Shown here: positions 24,628-36,331 of the stretch, piece by piece | Numbering within the stretch: position 1 is the stretch's first letter | How the letters are laid out: the number at the start of each line of letters is the position of its first letter | Source: Cyclaneusma minus | Taxonomy: Eukaryota > Ascomycota > Leotiomycetes > Marthamycetales > Marthamycetaceae | Direction: 5' to 3' | DNA: 64,000 bases | Assembly: GCA_037179335.1 (NCBI GenBank) | Contig: JAKZHN010000001.1 | Span: 930,001-994,000 of the forward strand | Made by a program: the position numbers and the translations under genes | The notes under the pieces: generated by a model | What the model was told of the DNA's origin: nothing | Database searches by the model: none | The model's input: the letters and a program-made list of their open reading frames with translations, nothing else

Positions 24628-25950
24628 AGCTGCGGATAGATTCGGGAGATATCTGTATTGAGAATGTGATTGGAGTTGTTGAAGGATATCTATTGCATTT
24701 GTGGAAGCCTGAAGGGTAGATATCGGAGTGAGGAAGGTGAAGGAGGAAATAGCTAGATACATGTACTTCGGAGAAAGAGAGTCTCATACGCCTTGGCGAA
24801 TGATGGTTCAAGAGGACTGGTGCTGGAGGTTTCCATTAGACTGCAACAGCATGGAAGAAGCAGGCAGATCCCGGATAGCCAGGATCGAGAATGGAGAAGG
24901 ACTGGAGAGGAAGACGTTTGGTTCTGGAAGACAAGCAGAATGGAAGGCAGAGAGTTCATGCTTTCAAGCTGGATGGGTCGGGTCAGGGTCTCACCCAACC
25001 CGGTTCGCCAACCTACTGGGCTTGATATAGAGTATGGGGATTCGAACTTTCCGTTGCCGTTAGTCGCCACTCCCGGATGCTCCGGAAGTCCAAGTACTAC
25101 TTGATCAATGCTGAAAGGGGATACATGTAGACATCCACATATATAGGTATTTTTATACCCCCTATTTCAGAAGCAGGGGTAAAATCTCAGGCGAATCAAT
25201 TGAAAGTCATCATCTCAACTCACCTTCCCAAGAGGTTTATTTTGACTTTTGCCCACTTGTTGGCATCCGCCTTGGTCCGGGACTCCGGCTGGAAATCTAA
25301 AGTTTCGCGATCTCGAAATGCCCGGTTCCGGGACCGTAGAACACGAATAGCTCCAGTCAATCAGCAAACTTGAGCTTCGACATCGGTACTCGAGCATGCT
25401 CATCTGGAAGACTGGAACTTTGACCGCGTGGTGGTTTGTGCCACAGCGGGATAGAGCCGCGACTTGCGACGGCTAAGTATCTTTAGACCCCACCACAGCA
25501 CTGTCGTCGATTATGCATTCATGCTGGTTGCTTGGTGATATCTCCAGACTTCTCAATTCGAAGATGACTGTCCCGGTTTATAACAGCTGTTCGAAAGTTC
25601 GCACCTTCAAATACAGTGCAAATAAGCGAGAGTAATATTAGTTGTAGTTGAGAAGCATGTTGGTAGTTTGCAGCAGTTCAACGGGATGTCGTAGCGTGTC
25701 GGTGATTGCCATTCCCACGGTCAAGGAGACTAAATTGCGCACCTTTAGGGGATTTTTAGGGGTCGTCCGAGACATTCTAGCTGAAAGCAGTCAAGGCATT
25801 CAATTGCTGCTGCACCGATGGGATGGCTGAGGGGACGGCGTATCGCGAAGCTCAACAACATTTCCACCAGCTTGCCACTCCTAAACGCTGCTCAAGCCGT
25901 GCAAACAAGAAGTCGCCAATTCCAAGCGCCAATACATCCGAAAGTATATC
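24628..25950. other. Divergent intergenic region, secreted-protein gene / AFI1-like gene
   Basis: 1.3 kb between divergent genes. Both strands carry short frames with no recognisable product. Includes a local inverted pair around 24977-25010 (GGGTCGGGT / ACCCAACCCGG). No TATA element stands out. Confidence 0.45.
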
Positions 25951-28636
25951 ATGGCTTCGGGAGCTGTTGCCGCGCAGCAGCAGCTGTACAGGTCGGCCAC
26001 GAATGGCACCTCAGCTTCTGGTGGAACTGCGACTGGACTTCACCGCCGCACCTCCCTTTCGTCCTTCCCCTCCTCGCGCTCCGCTTCCCAAATGTCCATG
26101 TCTCGCAATTCGCGCCCCTCGAAATCGCCTCAGCCGCCGACGAGGATCGACACGCACCGCACCTCGGATCCCAACTCGAATTCGAAGACTCCCTCCAGCG
26201 GCGTTTCGTCAATCCACTCGTCCCTGGAGGCGCCGCGGAGATACAACCCAGATGCGCATCCGAGGAGAAAGTTGCGCTCGCAATATCCTCGCGATGATCC
26301 CGAGAACCATGTCGAGTACATTCTGGTGGCCTCCTTTGATATTGACAAGGGGCCGAGCATGGAGCATCAGTACCCCGTGGCCATCACTGGCGACGAGCAT
26401 ATGCTGGCCGAACTGATGCTGCCCGATCAAGCGCACATGCGCCATCAGGATTGGACCATCTTCTTTTTGCATAAGGATACGAGCCAAGAGGAAGAGGAGG
26501 CTGCTGAAAGAGAAGAAAGACGGGAGCGGAGGCAGAGAAGGAAGGAGAGGGCTGAGCGCAGGCTACAAAACGGCATAGCCGAGGATAACATGGATGATGG
26601 AGAAGACGACGACGAAGAAGATGATGAATCCGACCGAGATTCAGAGGATAGTGAATTTGAGGGAGGCGAGGGACCCCCTTTGATCTATGTTCTGAACCTG
26701 GTGAACACCAAAGAAGACAAGTCCGTCCGGCGTGGAGCTGTAGTCAAGGCCATGTCTATATGCACACGGCATCCCTTCCTCCATATATACAAAGTAAGTG
26801 CCCCGCTTATTTTAGCGCTTAATTCTAGCGAGGGAGCTATTCTGATTTGCTGCGTAGCCTTTGCTGCTTCTAGCCCTCGAGGAATATTTCAAAGCTCCTG
26901 TCCCGGAGACGCTGGAGACTTTGTATAATGCCGTCAATACCATGGACCTATCCCTCATGCCCAAACTTACTCTTCTGGAACGCTCCCTCGTACAGCAAAG
27001 TGACAACAAGGATCTCTTCGTCGAGAAATTCGAGCAAATGATCCAGATGCGAATGGCCGAGGAAAGAGGCGAAACTCTCCCGGACCAGCTAGAGGATATG
27101 TCTATCAGTCCAGAAAGACGAGCCGACCTGGTACGGAACGGCACCAAAGCCCATGTCCAGAAACAATCACAGTACGCCGTTCCGCGAGATACCCACGAAT
27201 TCGAAACGCGGGTTGTGTATAACGGCATTCCCATTCCCATCAAGGTGCCGGTCACTATATGTCCCGAGACTGTGGGCGATTTCTCCCTCATTAAGCTCAT
27301 CCAAACTTTCTCGGAGCCGCATGCAAAGGCACCTCAGCCGTTCGCACTGCATCCACATCTTACCACCAGTGGTGCCTATACACACCCCGTCATCGTCCTC
27401 CTAAACGCCCTCTTAACACAAAAGCGCGTCATCTTCCTCGGCCACAACCGCCCCTCCGGCGAAGTCGCGGAAGCCGTCCTCGCCGCCTGCGCCTTAGCAT
27501 CAGGAGGAGTCCTCCGCGGCTTCACCCGCCACGCATTCCCCTACACCGATCTAACCAAAATCGACGACCTCCTCAAAGTCCCCGGCTTCGTCGCCGGCGT
27601 CATAAATCCCACCTTCGAACATCACCCCGAATGGTGGGACCTGCTCTGCGATCTCCCTTCCGGCCGCATGAAAATCAGCAGTCGCGTCGAAACACCGCCG
27701 GTCACTGAAGGGCTGACGTATTTCCAGCAACAGCATCCGGCTTATGCGAATTTGGCTGGTGGCGGGACGACCCAGAGTCAGGCGAATAATGATGCTACGG
27801 GTGATGCGGCGTTTATGAATGATGTGCTGAGGAGCATTGCTTCGAGGCACGGCGAAGGGATGGTGAGGGCGAAGTTGAGAGACTGGATTGTAAAATTCAC
27901 ACGTATAGCGGCTGCGTTTGAGGAAAGCGTGTATGGCGCTAGCGCGCTGTATATTGGCACTGAAGAAGCAGATACCACAGTGCCGGGAGTCAGCGGTCAT
28001 GGCTATGTGTGGAGTGATGAAGCGGCTATGCAGAAAGAGCTGGCGGGGCAAGTGAGTCGCATTGAGGGGTGGAGAAATACTAGAAGCTATTACAGCTACA
28101 TCCAGGTAAGTTTGTATTGTGCTTTCGTCCCAGCTTTTGTTCCAGCTTTTATTCCAGCTCTCGTCCCATCTCAGTAAGAGGTTCCATCACTAACACACCA
28201 CCGTCCTCAGGACCTAGCACAACTCTACTCCCTCCGCCCCCTCAAATCCCTCGACCTCCACCACCTCCACGACCGTCTCCGCACCCAGAAACTCACGCCC
28301 ATGCAATCGCGCGAAATCTACCTCGCCCTCGCCAAATACACCCACAGCTACGACGAAATCTGCCAATTATTGACAGTCGCGCCAGAATCCCACGGCGGCC
28401 TGTTTTACGTAGCGCTAGGACTGTTTCACAAAGACAGAGATGTGAGACTGCGGGTTGTGGATTTGTTGGAGAGGATTGCTGAGCACGAGGCTGGAAGACA
28501 CTGGTGGAATGGTCTGAGCAAGTTTGAGAAATTGGCGTACATGAGGATCAAGAGGGAGGCGGAGCAGGAGATGAAGGCGAGGTTGGAGAGGGAGGAGGGG
28601 AGGGGGCCGGGGGTGAGGAGGACGGCGGGGAGTTGA
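25951..28636 (+). CDS. AFI1: AFI1/MesA-like DENN protein (Arf3-interacting, polarity)
   Basis: Three exons, 25951-26793, 26858-28105 and 28211-28636, giving 838 residues. Junctions are in phase with GTAAGT donors. The N-terminus is Ser-rich. An AFI1 N-terminal domain follows (EYILVASFDIDKGPSMEHQY), then a long acidic/charged insert (EEEEAAEREERRERRQRR and a D/E run, roughly residues 185-240). The protein continues with DENN-type sequence (PPLIYVLNLVNTKED, YTHPVIVLLNALLTQKRVIF). Yeast Afi1 binds Arf3 and helps set polarised growth; Aspergillus MesA acts at hyphal tips. The last 110 residues are helical and charged. A run of similar TTCCAGCTTTT units lies in intron 2. Confidence 0.88.
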
Positions 28637-29212
28637 TGGGGGTGGAGGAAGTGGGCTTGGTGGGCTGGGCGAGAAGACGACGGTGGGTTTATAATTTGGG
28701 GAGTACTTCAGCTTTCGTGGGTGGCGAGGTTGGCTACTATGTGGGGACTTGGGGGTGCCCTACATGTAATCCTGTGGGCTTGGGGGATTCGGCTGATTGC
28801 GACGGATTGCAGCATTTTTTTTCACGAATGGGTTTTGATGATGTTCATGATGAGCGCTGGCGTTTTAAGGCGCATGGAGGTGGCGATCGATGACAAGATC
28901 CTTTTGCTTCTAAATAGGCTGGAAATTTTCGCAGATTGAGGGATGAATTGCATGGTCTGTTGAACCTTTGCCAGAATAATGCCTTGTGTTTGTCAAATGC
29001 AAGATTTGTGCATCGCTGTCAAACTCATCTTTCGCTGCAAAATGGTGACGGTAGCTGAGTACCTGATTTCTCATGCCAGCGTTGGGCGGTTGGCATGGGC
29101 TTTTTCAAGTCACAATTTCAGACAGGGAATCTTGGGCTCAATTTCCTATAACCATATTTATTTCTGGTCATAAGCTGCAAGCGCAGCGAAGAAGATCCCG
29201 AACTCTAGGAAT
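28637..29212. other. Convergent intergenic region
   Basis: 576 bp between the stop codons of two convergent genes. No gene, repeat or clear terminator motif recognised. Confidence 0.45.
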
Positions 29213-29986
29213 CTAGAAGATGGGTTCTTCGCCCAGAAGAGACTGCATGCTCTCCTTAGCTTTCAAGCCCAAGCCACCCATCTCCTTTGCTTCTTCATCC
29301 TTCCCCCTTTCGAAGCTCCATTCCTCGAAAACCGACTTGCCCTCCGAAACTTCACCATCGCTAATCTCGCCCGAAACGATTCTCGCCTCGCGCATAGCCC
29401 AGGAATCTTCCTTCTTGCAAAGTCCTAGGCCCAAACCGCGAATCGTGGCTTCACGGCTACCCCCACCAGGAGAAGCAGGAAGCAAGTCCGAGTCCAGCCA
29501 TTTCATGAGTTGGCTGTCTGGATTGGTGACAGCTTCGCTTTTCAGGAATTCCAGGACCAGAAAGGCCATCACGGCAGCTTCACGACGCACGACTGCCTCG
29601 TAAAACCACAGCCCGGTCGTGAAGTAAACATTCTTGACGACCGTACATGCGATAAACTTGATGGTAGCTTCCATTAGGTTTGCACAAGCTTGGCGGCCGC
29701 CAGGGAGGAATTTCACCTCACCCCTTTCGATAGCCGCGAGTGCGCCCGCAACAGCAGCTCGCTGGGAAGGTGCGGGATAGGAGGAAACGGCGGCTGAGGA
29801 GTCCCGGAAGTCTCTGTAGGTGTCGACTTGGCCGGGAGATTGAAGAAAGACTAGTGTTTGCTCCTTCAGTTTGAAGCGAAGGACTTTTGTAATAACCTCC
29901 ATGGTAACATCGCCGGGTAGGGAGGAGCTGGATGGGGTAGGAGAAAGCGTGGCGGGCGGCATAGTGGGTGAAGTTGTAGACGACAT
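29213..29986 (-). CDS. Unrecognised conserved-looking protein, 257 residues
   Basis: Single exon starting at 29986, where the context ATCAAAATG is favourable. An in-frame ATG 43 codons upstream (30115) is possible but less likely. The first 30 residues are Ser/Thr/Pro-rich. The core (MEVITKVLRFKLKEQTLVF, then QVDTYRDFRD and YFTTGLWFYEAVVRREAAV) is helical and moderately hydrophobic, with no clear transmembrane span. The C-terminus is acidic and ends SLLGEEPIF. Codon use and length fit a real gene. I do not recognise the family and assign no function. Confidence 0.7.
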   Translation of the reverse strand: MSSTTSPTMPPATLSPTPSSSSLPGDVTMEVITKVLRFKLKEQTLVFLQSPGQVDTYRDFRDSSAAVSSYPAPSQRAAVAGALAAIERGEVKFLPGGRQACANLMEATIKFIACTVVKNVYFTTGLWFYEAVVRREAAVMAFLVLEFLKSEAVTNPDSQLMKWLDSDLLPASPGGGSREATIRGLGLGLCKKEDSWAMREARIVSGEISDGEVSEGKSVFEEWSFERGKDEEAKEMGGLGLKAKESMQSLLGEEPIF

Positions 29987-31758
29987 TTTGATCGTATGGT
30001 GTTGATTTTGGAGTGTTTTTAGGGTGAGGTAGGTTTTCTTCGGCTGGACTGCGTCGTAACCTGGAGGTGAAACTGTCAGCTTTGTTCCGAACACTGTAAC
30101 TTTCCTAGCTGGCAAACAAGCACAAGAAAACTAAACGACACACCCGAAGCCTGGAAGCTCACAGCTGCAGAGTGACGCAGTTGAGAGCGAATTGTTTTGG
30201 TGACGGTTTGTATGGTAGAAGTTCCGTGAGGACTTCACGATGCTGCTTCCCACGGGGCGATGCCTGGTGCCAATTGTGAGCCATCAGATCATCCAAGTTG
30301 CTTCATGACCATTGCGACTGGGGAAAGAGAGCATGCAACTTGAGCATTCACACTAAGATTGCTCCTAGCCGGCAAACAAGAAAAGGAAAGTCACATACCT
30401 TGGGACTGATTTTCACAAGTTCACACGAAGGGTGTGTCGGCTGGCAGGCTGGTCTTGACGCGTGAGTCAAGAGTCGTAGCTCCACGCGTAGTGAAGAAGA
30501 TAGGCCCTGTCGCCCTAATGCCAGAACAGCGTCAGCCATCAGATCATCCAATCTGCTCCACAGGGGGGTGAGGGAAAATCACACGACTTACGCCCAAAGA
30601 AGCTTTGAAGCTTGAAGAAGCCTATCGAGCAGGCAGCAGGTTGATTGAGATCTCACCGCAGCAGGTGAGGGTTGAGATAGCTGCGGATAGAAGAAAGGGA
30701 GAGGAGGTCTGGGGTTCACCGTGGGTGGTGACGTTGAAGGTTGGTTGACAGAGGAGGGAAGAGAAGCTCGGGCGAAATAAGAGGGAAGAGCTTAGCAGCC
30801 GGTGCGGGCTGCAGACGAGACGGGACGAGGCGATATCACGCGTGGTCACGGGGTGATGCCGGGATAATAGTGAAAATTGAACGAAAAGGGGGATGATGTG
30901 AAAGAATCCTAGTCTTGCCTTCAACTAAGCAAGAAAACTATAGTTTTATATAGCCTTAGCAGCGGGTATATATGAAATTGCTTCCAGAAAGAATTACTAG
31001 ATAACCCTTGCGGCTTGCATAATTGTTACTTAAGAATTGGAATTGGAATATCATGCTCTAAAACTCTCTCTCCCAAATTTTCTATTTTGTTCCAGACCTC
31101 GCAGCTGGCAGAATTGTAACAAAGCTGATATTGCAAGTCGTATAGACAAGGGGAAGAAGGGAAAAGGTTATCCGGTGGAGGCAGAAAGGAGGTGAAGAAG
31201 GCAGAACGGTCAAGGGAGCGCCATGCAATAAAACACCTGGAAAAGGAAGAGGGAAGGAGAAGGGGGCTTTTATCAATTATCTCTCGTCAGGTCTCACCTG
31301 ATCCTGCGGTTGGAAAGTCTGCACTGACAGTGAGTACATATACCAAAGTTTCAACTGACTCCTGAACTGAATGGCTGTCATGGCCTGATTGGAAAGTCAT
31401 TGGATGTATGGGGACCTGTAAAGCTAAGAAACCAACGACTTCTCTAATTCCTGGATTGCCTGAAAGGGAGCTACCGGGTTCGGTTCACTCTCCTCCCCCT
31501 GACTCCTCCCCCTGACCCCTCCTTTTTGGGAGGACATGGGAGCATACAATTGCAAGTGACCCGCTCCTTTTCCATGGATGACTGTAGTAGGTCTATCAGT
31601 CACAAATGGAGGTTGCGTTCACGAAAGACAGAAAATCATGGGACGGGTGTCAGAATTTATTCATTGTTCAAGCATACAGCTTGGGGGGTATCATAGTTTC
31701 GCAGCATATGCAACAATACGCCAGCATTCGCTTGACTTGCGCCAGTAACTCCGTGAAA
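29987..31758. other. Intergenic region with a degenerate direct duplication
   Basis: 1.8 kb between two minus-strand genes. Two matching segments recur about 255-260 bp apart: TCCTAGCNGGCAAACAAG at 30103-30120 and 30363-30380, and CCATCAGATCATCCA at 30281-30295 and 30536-30550. This suggests an old tandem duplication that has diverged between these anchors. An AT-richer patch lies at 30930-31090. Confidence 0.5.
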
Positions 31759-33092
31759 TCAGCAGCCCTGTTCGGTCAGCCAGTCAAGGTGAGCAATCAT
31801 CATATGCTCCTCCCGAAAGCGCTCAGTAAGAAATCTGATGGGGCAGCCGGGAACATCGCAACCAATGGGCCGCTTCGCCATGTGCGTTCCAGTCAGCTGC
31901 TCAAGCATAGTCGGCTTGTGATGCGCGTCCTTTCGAGTCTTGCGTGCCGGAGGAGGGGATGGCGGAGATGGTGGAGATGACGAAGGCTCGACGAGCATGG
32001 GGTATGGCGACACATAGGTAGTCTTCTGGGCCTGTGCCAGGTTCGGCTCGTTAACTTTCTCGTGAACTTTCTCGTAATGCTTCTCCTCGGTATCCTCACG
32101 AGAAAAGGTGTGGCCACATCCGGGGACGCGGCAGAGAGCTCGAGGGTTACCGTTCTCCTCGAGATGCTCACTGGCGACGTGGACTTTGAGGTCCTCATAG
32201 GTGTCGAAAGATTCATCGCAGACCTGACATCCGTTGTGGATCGCCATGAGATGCTCTTTCAGCTGTTTGGTATTAGCAAAGCCCGTGTGTGCTTCGCCAT
32301 CCTTGACCACACAACGCTGGCACTTGACCTCGTAGGTAGCATGGTCGTGTTTCATGTGTCTGTTGAAGGCGGTCTTGCGTTGGTAGGCTCTTCCACAAGC
32401 CTGGCCGGTCACGGGATCAATCTCAGAACACACCCATCCGGCGAGACCAAGATGCACAGCGTTGATGTGAGCCTCCAGGTACTCAGGGTTGTGAGCTTTG
32501 TACAAGCATCCGATGTAGGTACAAGCAAGTGGGTTGACCTTGTGGACTTTCATATGACGGTTGAGTTGCTCCTCGGTGGTGAATTTCTTTCCGCACCCTT
32601 CCTCCACGCATTGTCTGTTGGCGGGTCCATGTCTCTTCATGTGCTCAGAGAGCTTCTGTTTGGAGTGGCCGGCATAGGAGCAGCCCTCGATGGGACAGGA
32701 GAAGGGGGGAGGACCAGTGGCATGAGCCTTCAGCTTGTGCTCTTCAAGATGGCATGGTCTCGTGAATCTTTTGTCGCAATCATCGCAGCCATATTTCTTC
32801 TGCCTAGGCAACGACGAAGGATAAGATGCGCGTTCGGCCTTCTTCTTTGCCTTCAATTGCTCTTCGGCGGACAGAGGGACGGGCACATTCGCGGGTGGGG
32901 GTGCGGAATGGGCGGGTATGGCTGGTGCAGCGCTTTGGTCGTCTGTATGGCAGCGTTGGTCAACGACTCCTTTGGCAATCTGCCGAGCTGGAGCTACTCC
33001 ACCAAGAACTCACCTGCAGATCCAATGGCAGCCCGTTTCTGTGGACTACCAGGTCCATCGAAGGGATTCTTGCGTTTCAAGGCCGGCGCCAT
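31759..33092 (-). CDS. TFIIIA-like nine C2H2 zinc-finger protein
   Basis: Two exons, 33014-33092 and 31759-32942, with a 71-bp intron (donor GTGAGT, acceptor ACAG) that joins AAIGSA to DDQSAAPAIP; 420 residues. Nine C2H2 fingers can be read in order, from YGCDDCDKRFTRPCHLEEH through FSCPIEGCSYAG, RQCVEEGCGKKF, LACTYIGCLYKA, WVCSEIDPVTGQACGRAY, VKCQRC, NGCQVC and ALCRVPGCGHTF to IGCDVPGCPIRF. The Pro/Ser-rich linker before finger nine is longer than the others. Nine fingers with a gap before the last match transcription factor IIIA, which binds the 5S rRNA gene internal promoter and 5S RNA. Short basic N-terminus ALKRKNPF. Head to head with RPB6. Confidence 0.85.
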
Positions 33093-33463
33093 GATGTGCA
33101 GGCATTGAAATGAGCGAGAGGATCGAGAAGCACTTCACAACAGGCCAACTTGGATTTTGACCTGTTGTTGCTGTGTTGAGTGCAAACTTGAAAGTGCAGA
33201 GAAAAAAGTTGAATCTATGTCGTAGCCTCGCCGTAAGTCTCAGCCTCGCAGATTTGGCTTATGGCTGGCCCGTGCCCGCTTGTGCCTAAGGCGACGATAT
33301 GCGGTACCAGGCGGCAGAATGCGGTCGCGCAAAAGTGCACAGTTGACCTTCTTTGAAGCTTTTCCCGTCCTCAACTGCCCACTTGCGACATAGCACGACA
33401 ACCACCACAATTCTCCGACCGACCTCTGACTGAAATCCCCAGACTCAGAACAAACCTCCCAGG
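33093..33463. promoter_or_regulatory. Bidirectional promoter, TFIIIA-like / RPB6
   Basis: 371 bp between two start codons on opposite strands. One gene encodes a Pol III factor, the other a subunit shared by Pol I, II and III. The spacing is short enough for a shared regulatory region, but no specific site is identified. Confidence 0.55.
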
Positions 33464-34244
33464 ATGTCTGACTACGGTGGCGATGACTATGGCGCCGGTG
33501 GAGGGTAAGTACTTGTTTGCGCATATCCATTATCTTCACACCTCTTCCATCAAACATGGCGCTGAGCCCCCACAAACACTATGGCGCCTTGCAAGAACCT
33601 CAGGAGAGCTAATAAATCCCACAGCGACGACCACTACGAGGAGCCCGACTACGATCCGGAAGAGCCCATGGAGCCTGACTTCGAGGACCCTGATACTGCC
33701 AATGACGAGAACAATCTGAACCTGGACGGGAACCCCGATGCTCTGGCCGTAAGAGGCAATGAAGAGCGCCGAGTCGTCGACTCCGGTGATGTTCCTGCCA
33801 ACGTCCAGGCTGGCGAGAGGGCTCCCAAGAGCATGAAAATCCCCAACGCAGAGCGCATCACCACTCCCTACATGACCAAGTACGAGAGGGCCCGAGTTCT
33901 GGGTGTGCGCGCGCTGCAGATCAGGTACGTGTCAGGTTGTTGAGGATGATGCGATTGAGCAGTCCAGAAGATCGGCGTCTGCGCATTCATCGTGGCGATG
34001 GCTACCCGTTGCAGAGTTGCAGAATCCCTTGCGAATTGGCAGTTGCGTCAATCTAAGGGACAACTGCTGACATCCGTTGCTCTACAGCCAGAACGCCCCC
34101 GTCCTCGTCGACCTCGAAGGAGAGACGGATCCCCTGCAGATCGCAACCAAGGAACTACGCGAGAAGAAGATCCCTCTCATCGTGCGCCGCTACATGCCCG
34201 ATGGCTACTACGAGGATTGGACCTGCGAGGAACTCCTTCTCTAA
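33464..34244 (+). CDS. RPB6: RNA polymerase I/II/III subunit RPB6 (ABC23)
   Basis: Three exons, 33464-33504, 33625-33924 and 34088-34244; 165 residues. All junctions use GTAAGT or GTACGT donors with CAG acceptors and keep phase (GG|C Gly, AG|C Ser). The N-terminal third is very acidic (DDHYEEPDYDPEEPMEPDFE). The conserved omega-like core follows: RITTPYMTKYERARVLGVRA, then QNAPVLVDLEGETDPLQIA and the terminal RRYMPDGYYEDWTCEELLL. This subunit is shared by all three nuclear RNA polymerases and holds the largest subunit in the enzyme. Length and motifs match the family closely. Confidence 0.96.
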
Positions 34245-34992
34245 GCAACGGTGTAGTCTGGTCGAACTGTAACTTTCTAGCATGGCGAGCGGGGTCGGTG
34301 TCGCATAGGGTCCAGGGAGTACGGCGCAATGAGTTTGGCTGGGAAAAATGGGAAACCAGCAATCTGGGTAAGCATCCACGGACTGCGAGCCTAGGGATCT
34401 CGGATGGCTTGAGCAATTGAAGCCCTCCTACGTGCAGTGAAATTCTTCAGCCCCTGAGTGGTTCTGACTTGGTTTGGAGTGATTGCAATATGGATGACCA
34501 CTGATCACATACAAGCACCACTAAACTCTCGATTTACTCTTGTACGTTGAAGTAATGACCAGTTCTAATTCATAAGAGGACAACGTATTGCCAGCATCTT
34601 GGGATTGAGCTGAATTATTGGAACCGACACAATTTAGCAGGAAACATGCATTCAGAATACGTGTCTGTTGTAAAGGGAAGCAACTGCCATTTGGAGCTCC
34701 AGAACCGCGGCAACAAAGCCGCTTGCTATCAAGCTCTCCGGCAGTCCCAAGACTCGAAGCGCAAAACTCCCAGAAACGGCATCCTAGTAGCGGAACTGGC
34801 GGGGCCGAGTCAAGCGGGGATGGAGGGGTCGAATTACCAGAAACGTCATAGCAGTGAATAAACTCTCGAGAAGCTTCAAGCTCCCCCATCTTTTCCCAGT
34901 CCCTTAGTTCCTTCAACTCTTCGTCCTCTCCAACCCCCAAGACGCAATTTCGAATTCCTTCTGCCGCAGACTCAGAGATTCATCCAAGCAAC
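34245..34992. other. Intergenic region, RPB6 3' flank and SFGH promoter
   Basis: 748 bp. Open frames of 70-140 codons occur on both strands but are unrecognisable. Pyrimidine-rich sequence (CCTTCAACTC, CCTCTCCAAC) precedes the next start codon, as is common in fungal promoters. Confidence 0.45.
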
Positions 34993-36177
34993 ATGGCGTT
35001 CAAAACCACAGCAACCATCGCCTCCTTCGGCGGAAAGCTCTTGAAGCTAACCCACCCCTCCTCAACTGTCGGATGCGAGATGGCATTGAACCTCTATCTC
35101 CCTCCGCATGCCAACCTCCACCAAGTCCCGGTGCTTTTCTATCTCTCCGGTCTCACATGTACGGGCGATAACTGTGCTGAGAAGGGTTTCTTTCAAAAAG
35201 GAGCTAGTCAGAAGGGAATAGCTGTAGTCTATCCTGACACTTCGCCAAGTACGTTAAAACTGAATTCTAGTATCTTCAAATTACTTTTTATGTTTCCCGT
35301 GCTTCTTCTTTGGAATATGGACTTTTTGTACTTTAAGAAAGACAATGTTCTGACCACGATTCTGAAATACAGGAGGCCTCAAAATCGCCGGCGAAGACGA
35401 CGCCTACGATTTCGGCACCGGCGCCGGCTTCTACATCGACGCCACCGCCTCGCCCTGGTCATCCAACTACAAAATGTACAGCTACATAACCTCCGAGCTC
35501 CCCAAGTCCCTCTTCTCGCACTTTGACTGCGAACTCGACAGTACGCGAGTTTCCATCACAGGACACTCTATGGGCGGACATGGTGCTCTGACCCTTTTTC
35601 TGAAGAATCCGGGAATGTATAAGAGTGTTAGTGCGTTTGCGCCGATTGCGAATCCAACGAAGTGTCCGTGGGGAGAGAAGGCGTTTAAGGGGTATTTGGA
35701 CGGAGGTGTGGAGGAGGGGAAAGGGCATGATGCTACTGAGTTGGTGGGGGAGTGGAAGGGGAAGCTGGATGTGCTTATTGATGTGGTGAGTACCTACCTG
35801 CTTCTTTCCGCCGTTGAGCGCCCCAGAGGAGATGGAAGGGTCAGTGAGGTTGGGGAATGGAATCGTTTGCTTGCTGTGATGTGAATCGCTAATCAAGGCG
35901 GGTTCCTAGGGCACTGGAGACAATTTCTACAAGCAAGGCCAATTGCTGCCAGAGAATTTTGTGGAGGCGGCGAAGAAGGCGGGTAATGATAAGGGTATTG
36001 TGCTGAGGATGCAAGATGTGAGTTTCCACTATTTCCACCCATCAAAATGTACACTGGTCAGAGAAAGGGATGCTGATTTTGTGGATGACTCAGGGATACG
36101 ATCACAGCTACTACTTCATCTCGACGTTTGCGACGGACCACGTGAATCATGCTGCCAAGTACCTCTTTGCTGAATAG
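34993..36177 (+). CDS. S-formylglutathione hydrolase
   Basis: Four exons, 34993-35248, 35373-35785, 35910-36017 and 36094-36177, giving 286 residues, the usual length for this esterase-D family. It hydrolyses S-formylglutathione to formate and glutathione in the cytosol, the second step of glutathione-dependent formaldehyde detoxification. The oxyanion-hole region YLSGLTCTGDN, the nucleophile elbow GHSMGGHGAL (Ser151), Asp227 in GTGDNF and His263 in GYDHSYYF form the expected catalytic triad. The splice junctions rebuild DTSPRGLKIAGEDDAYDFG, a family hallmark. Confidence 0.95.
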
Positions 36178-36331
36178 TAGGTGACCTCAATCACTGTTCA
36201 AAGTTTGTGGTTCTTGAGACGAGGGCTCATGCTGATAGAAAAGCGATGTGAAGGATAAGGAGAAGCTGTAGAGCTTTGGAGTCTCCGAGGAGAGCAGACT
36301 GGTGTGTGTTGTGTAAAATGTAATGAAATTC

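Noticed and set aside
32062..33108. 348-codon plus-strand frame
   Set aside because: It is antisense to the TFIIIA-like gene, whose nine zinc fingers are unmistakable; the plus-strand product has no family features.
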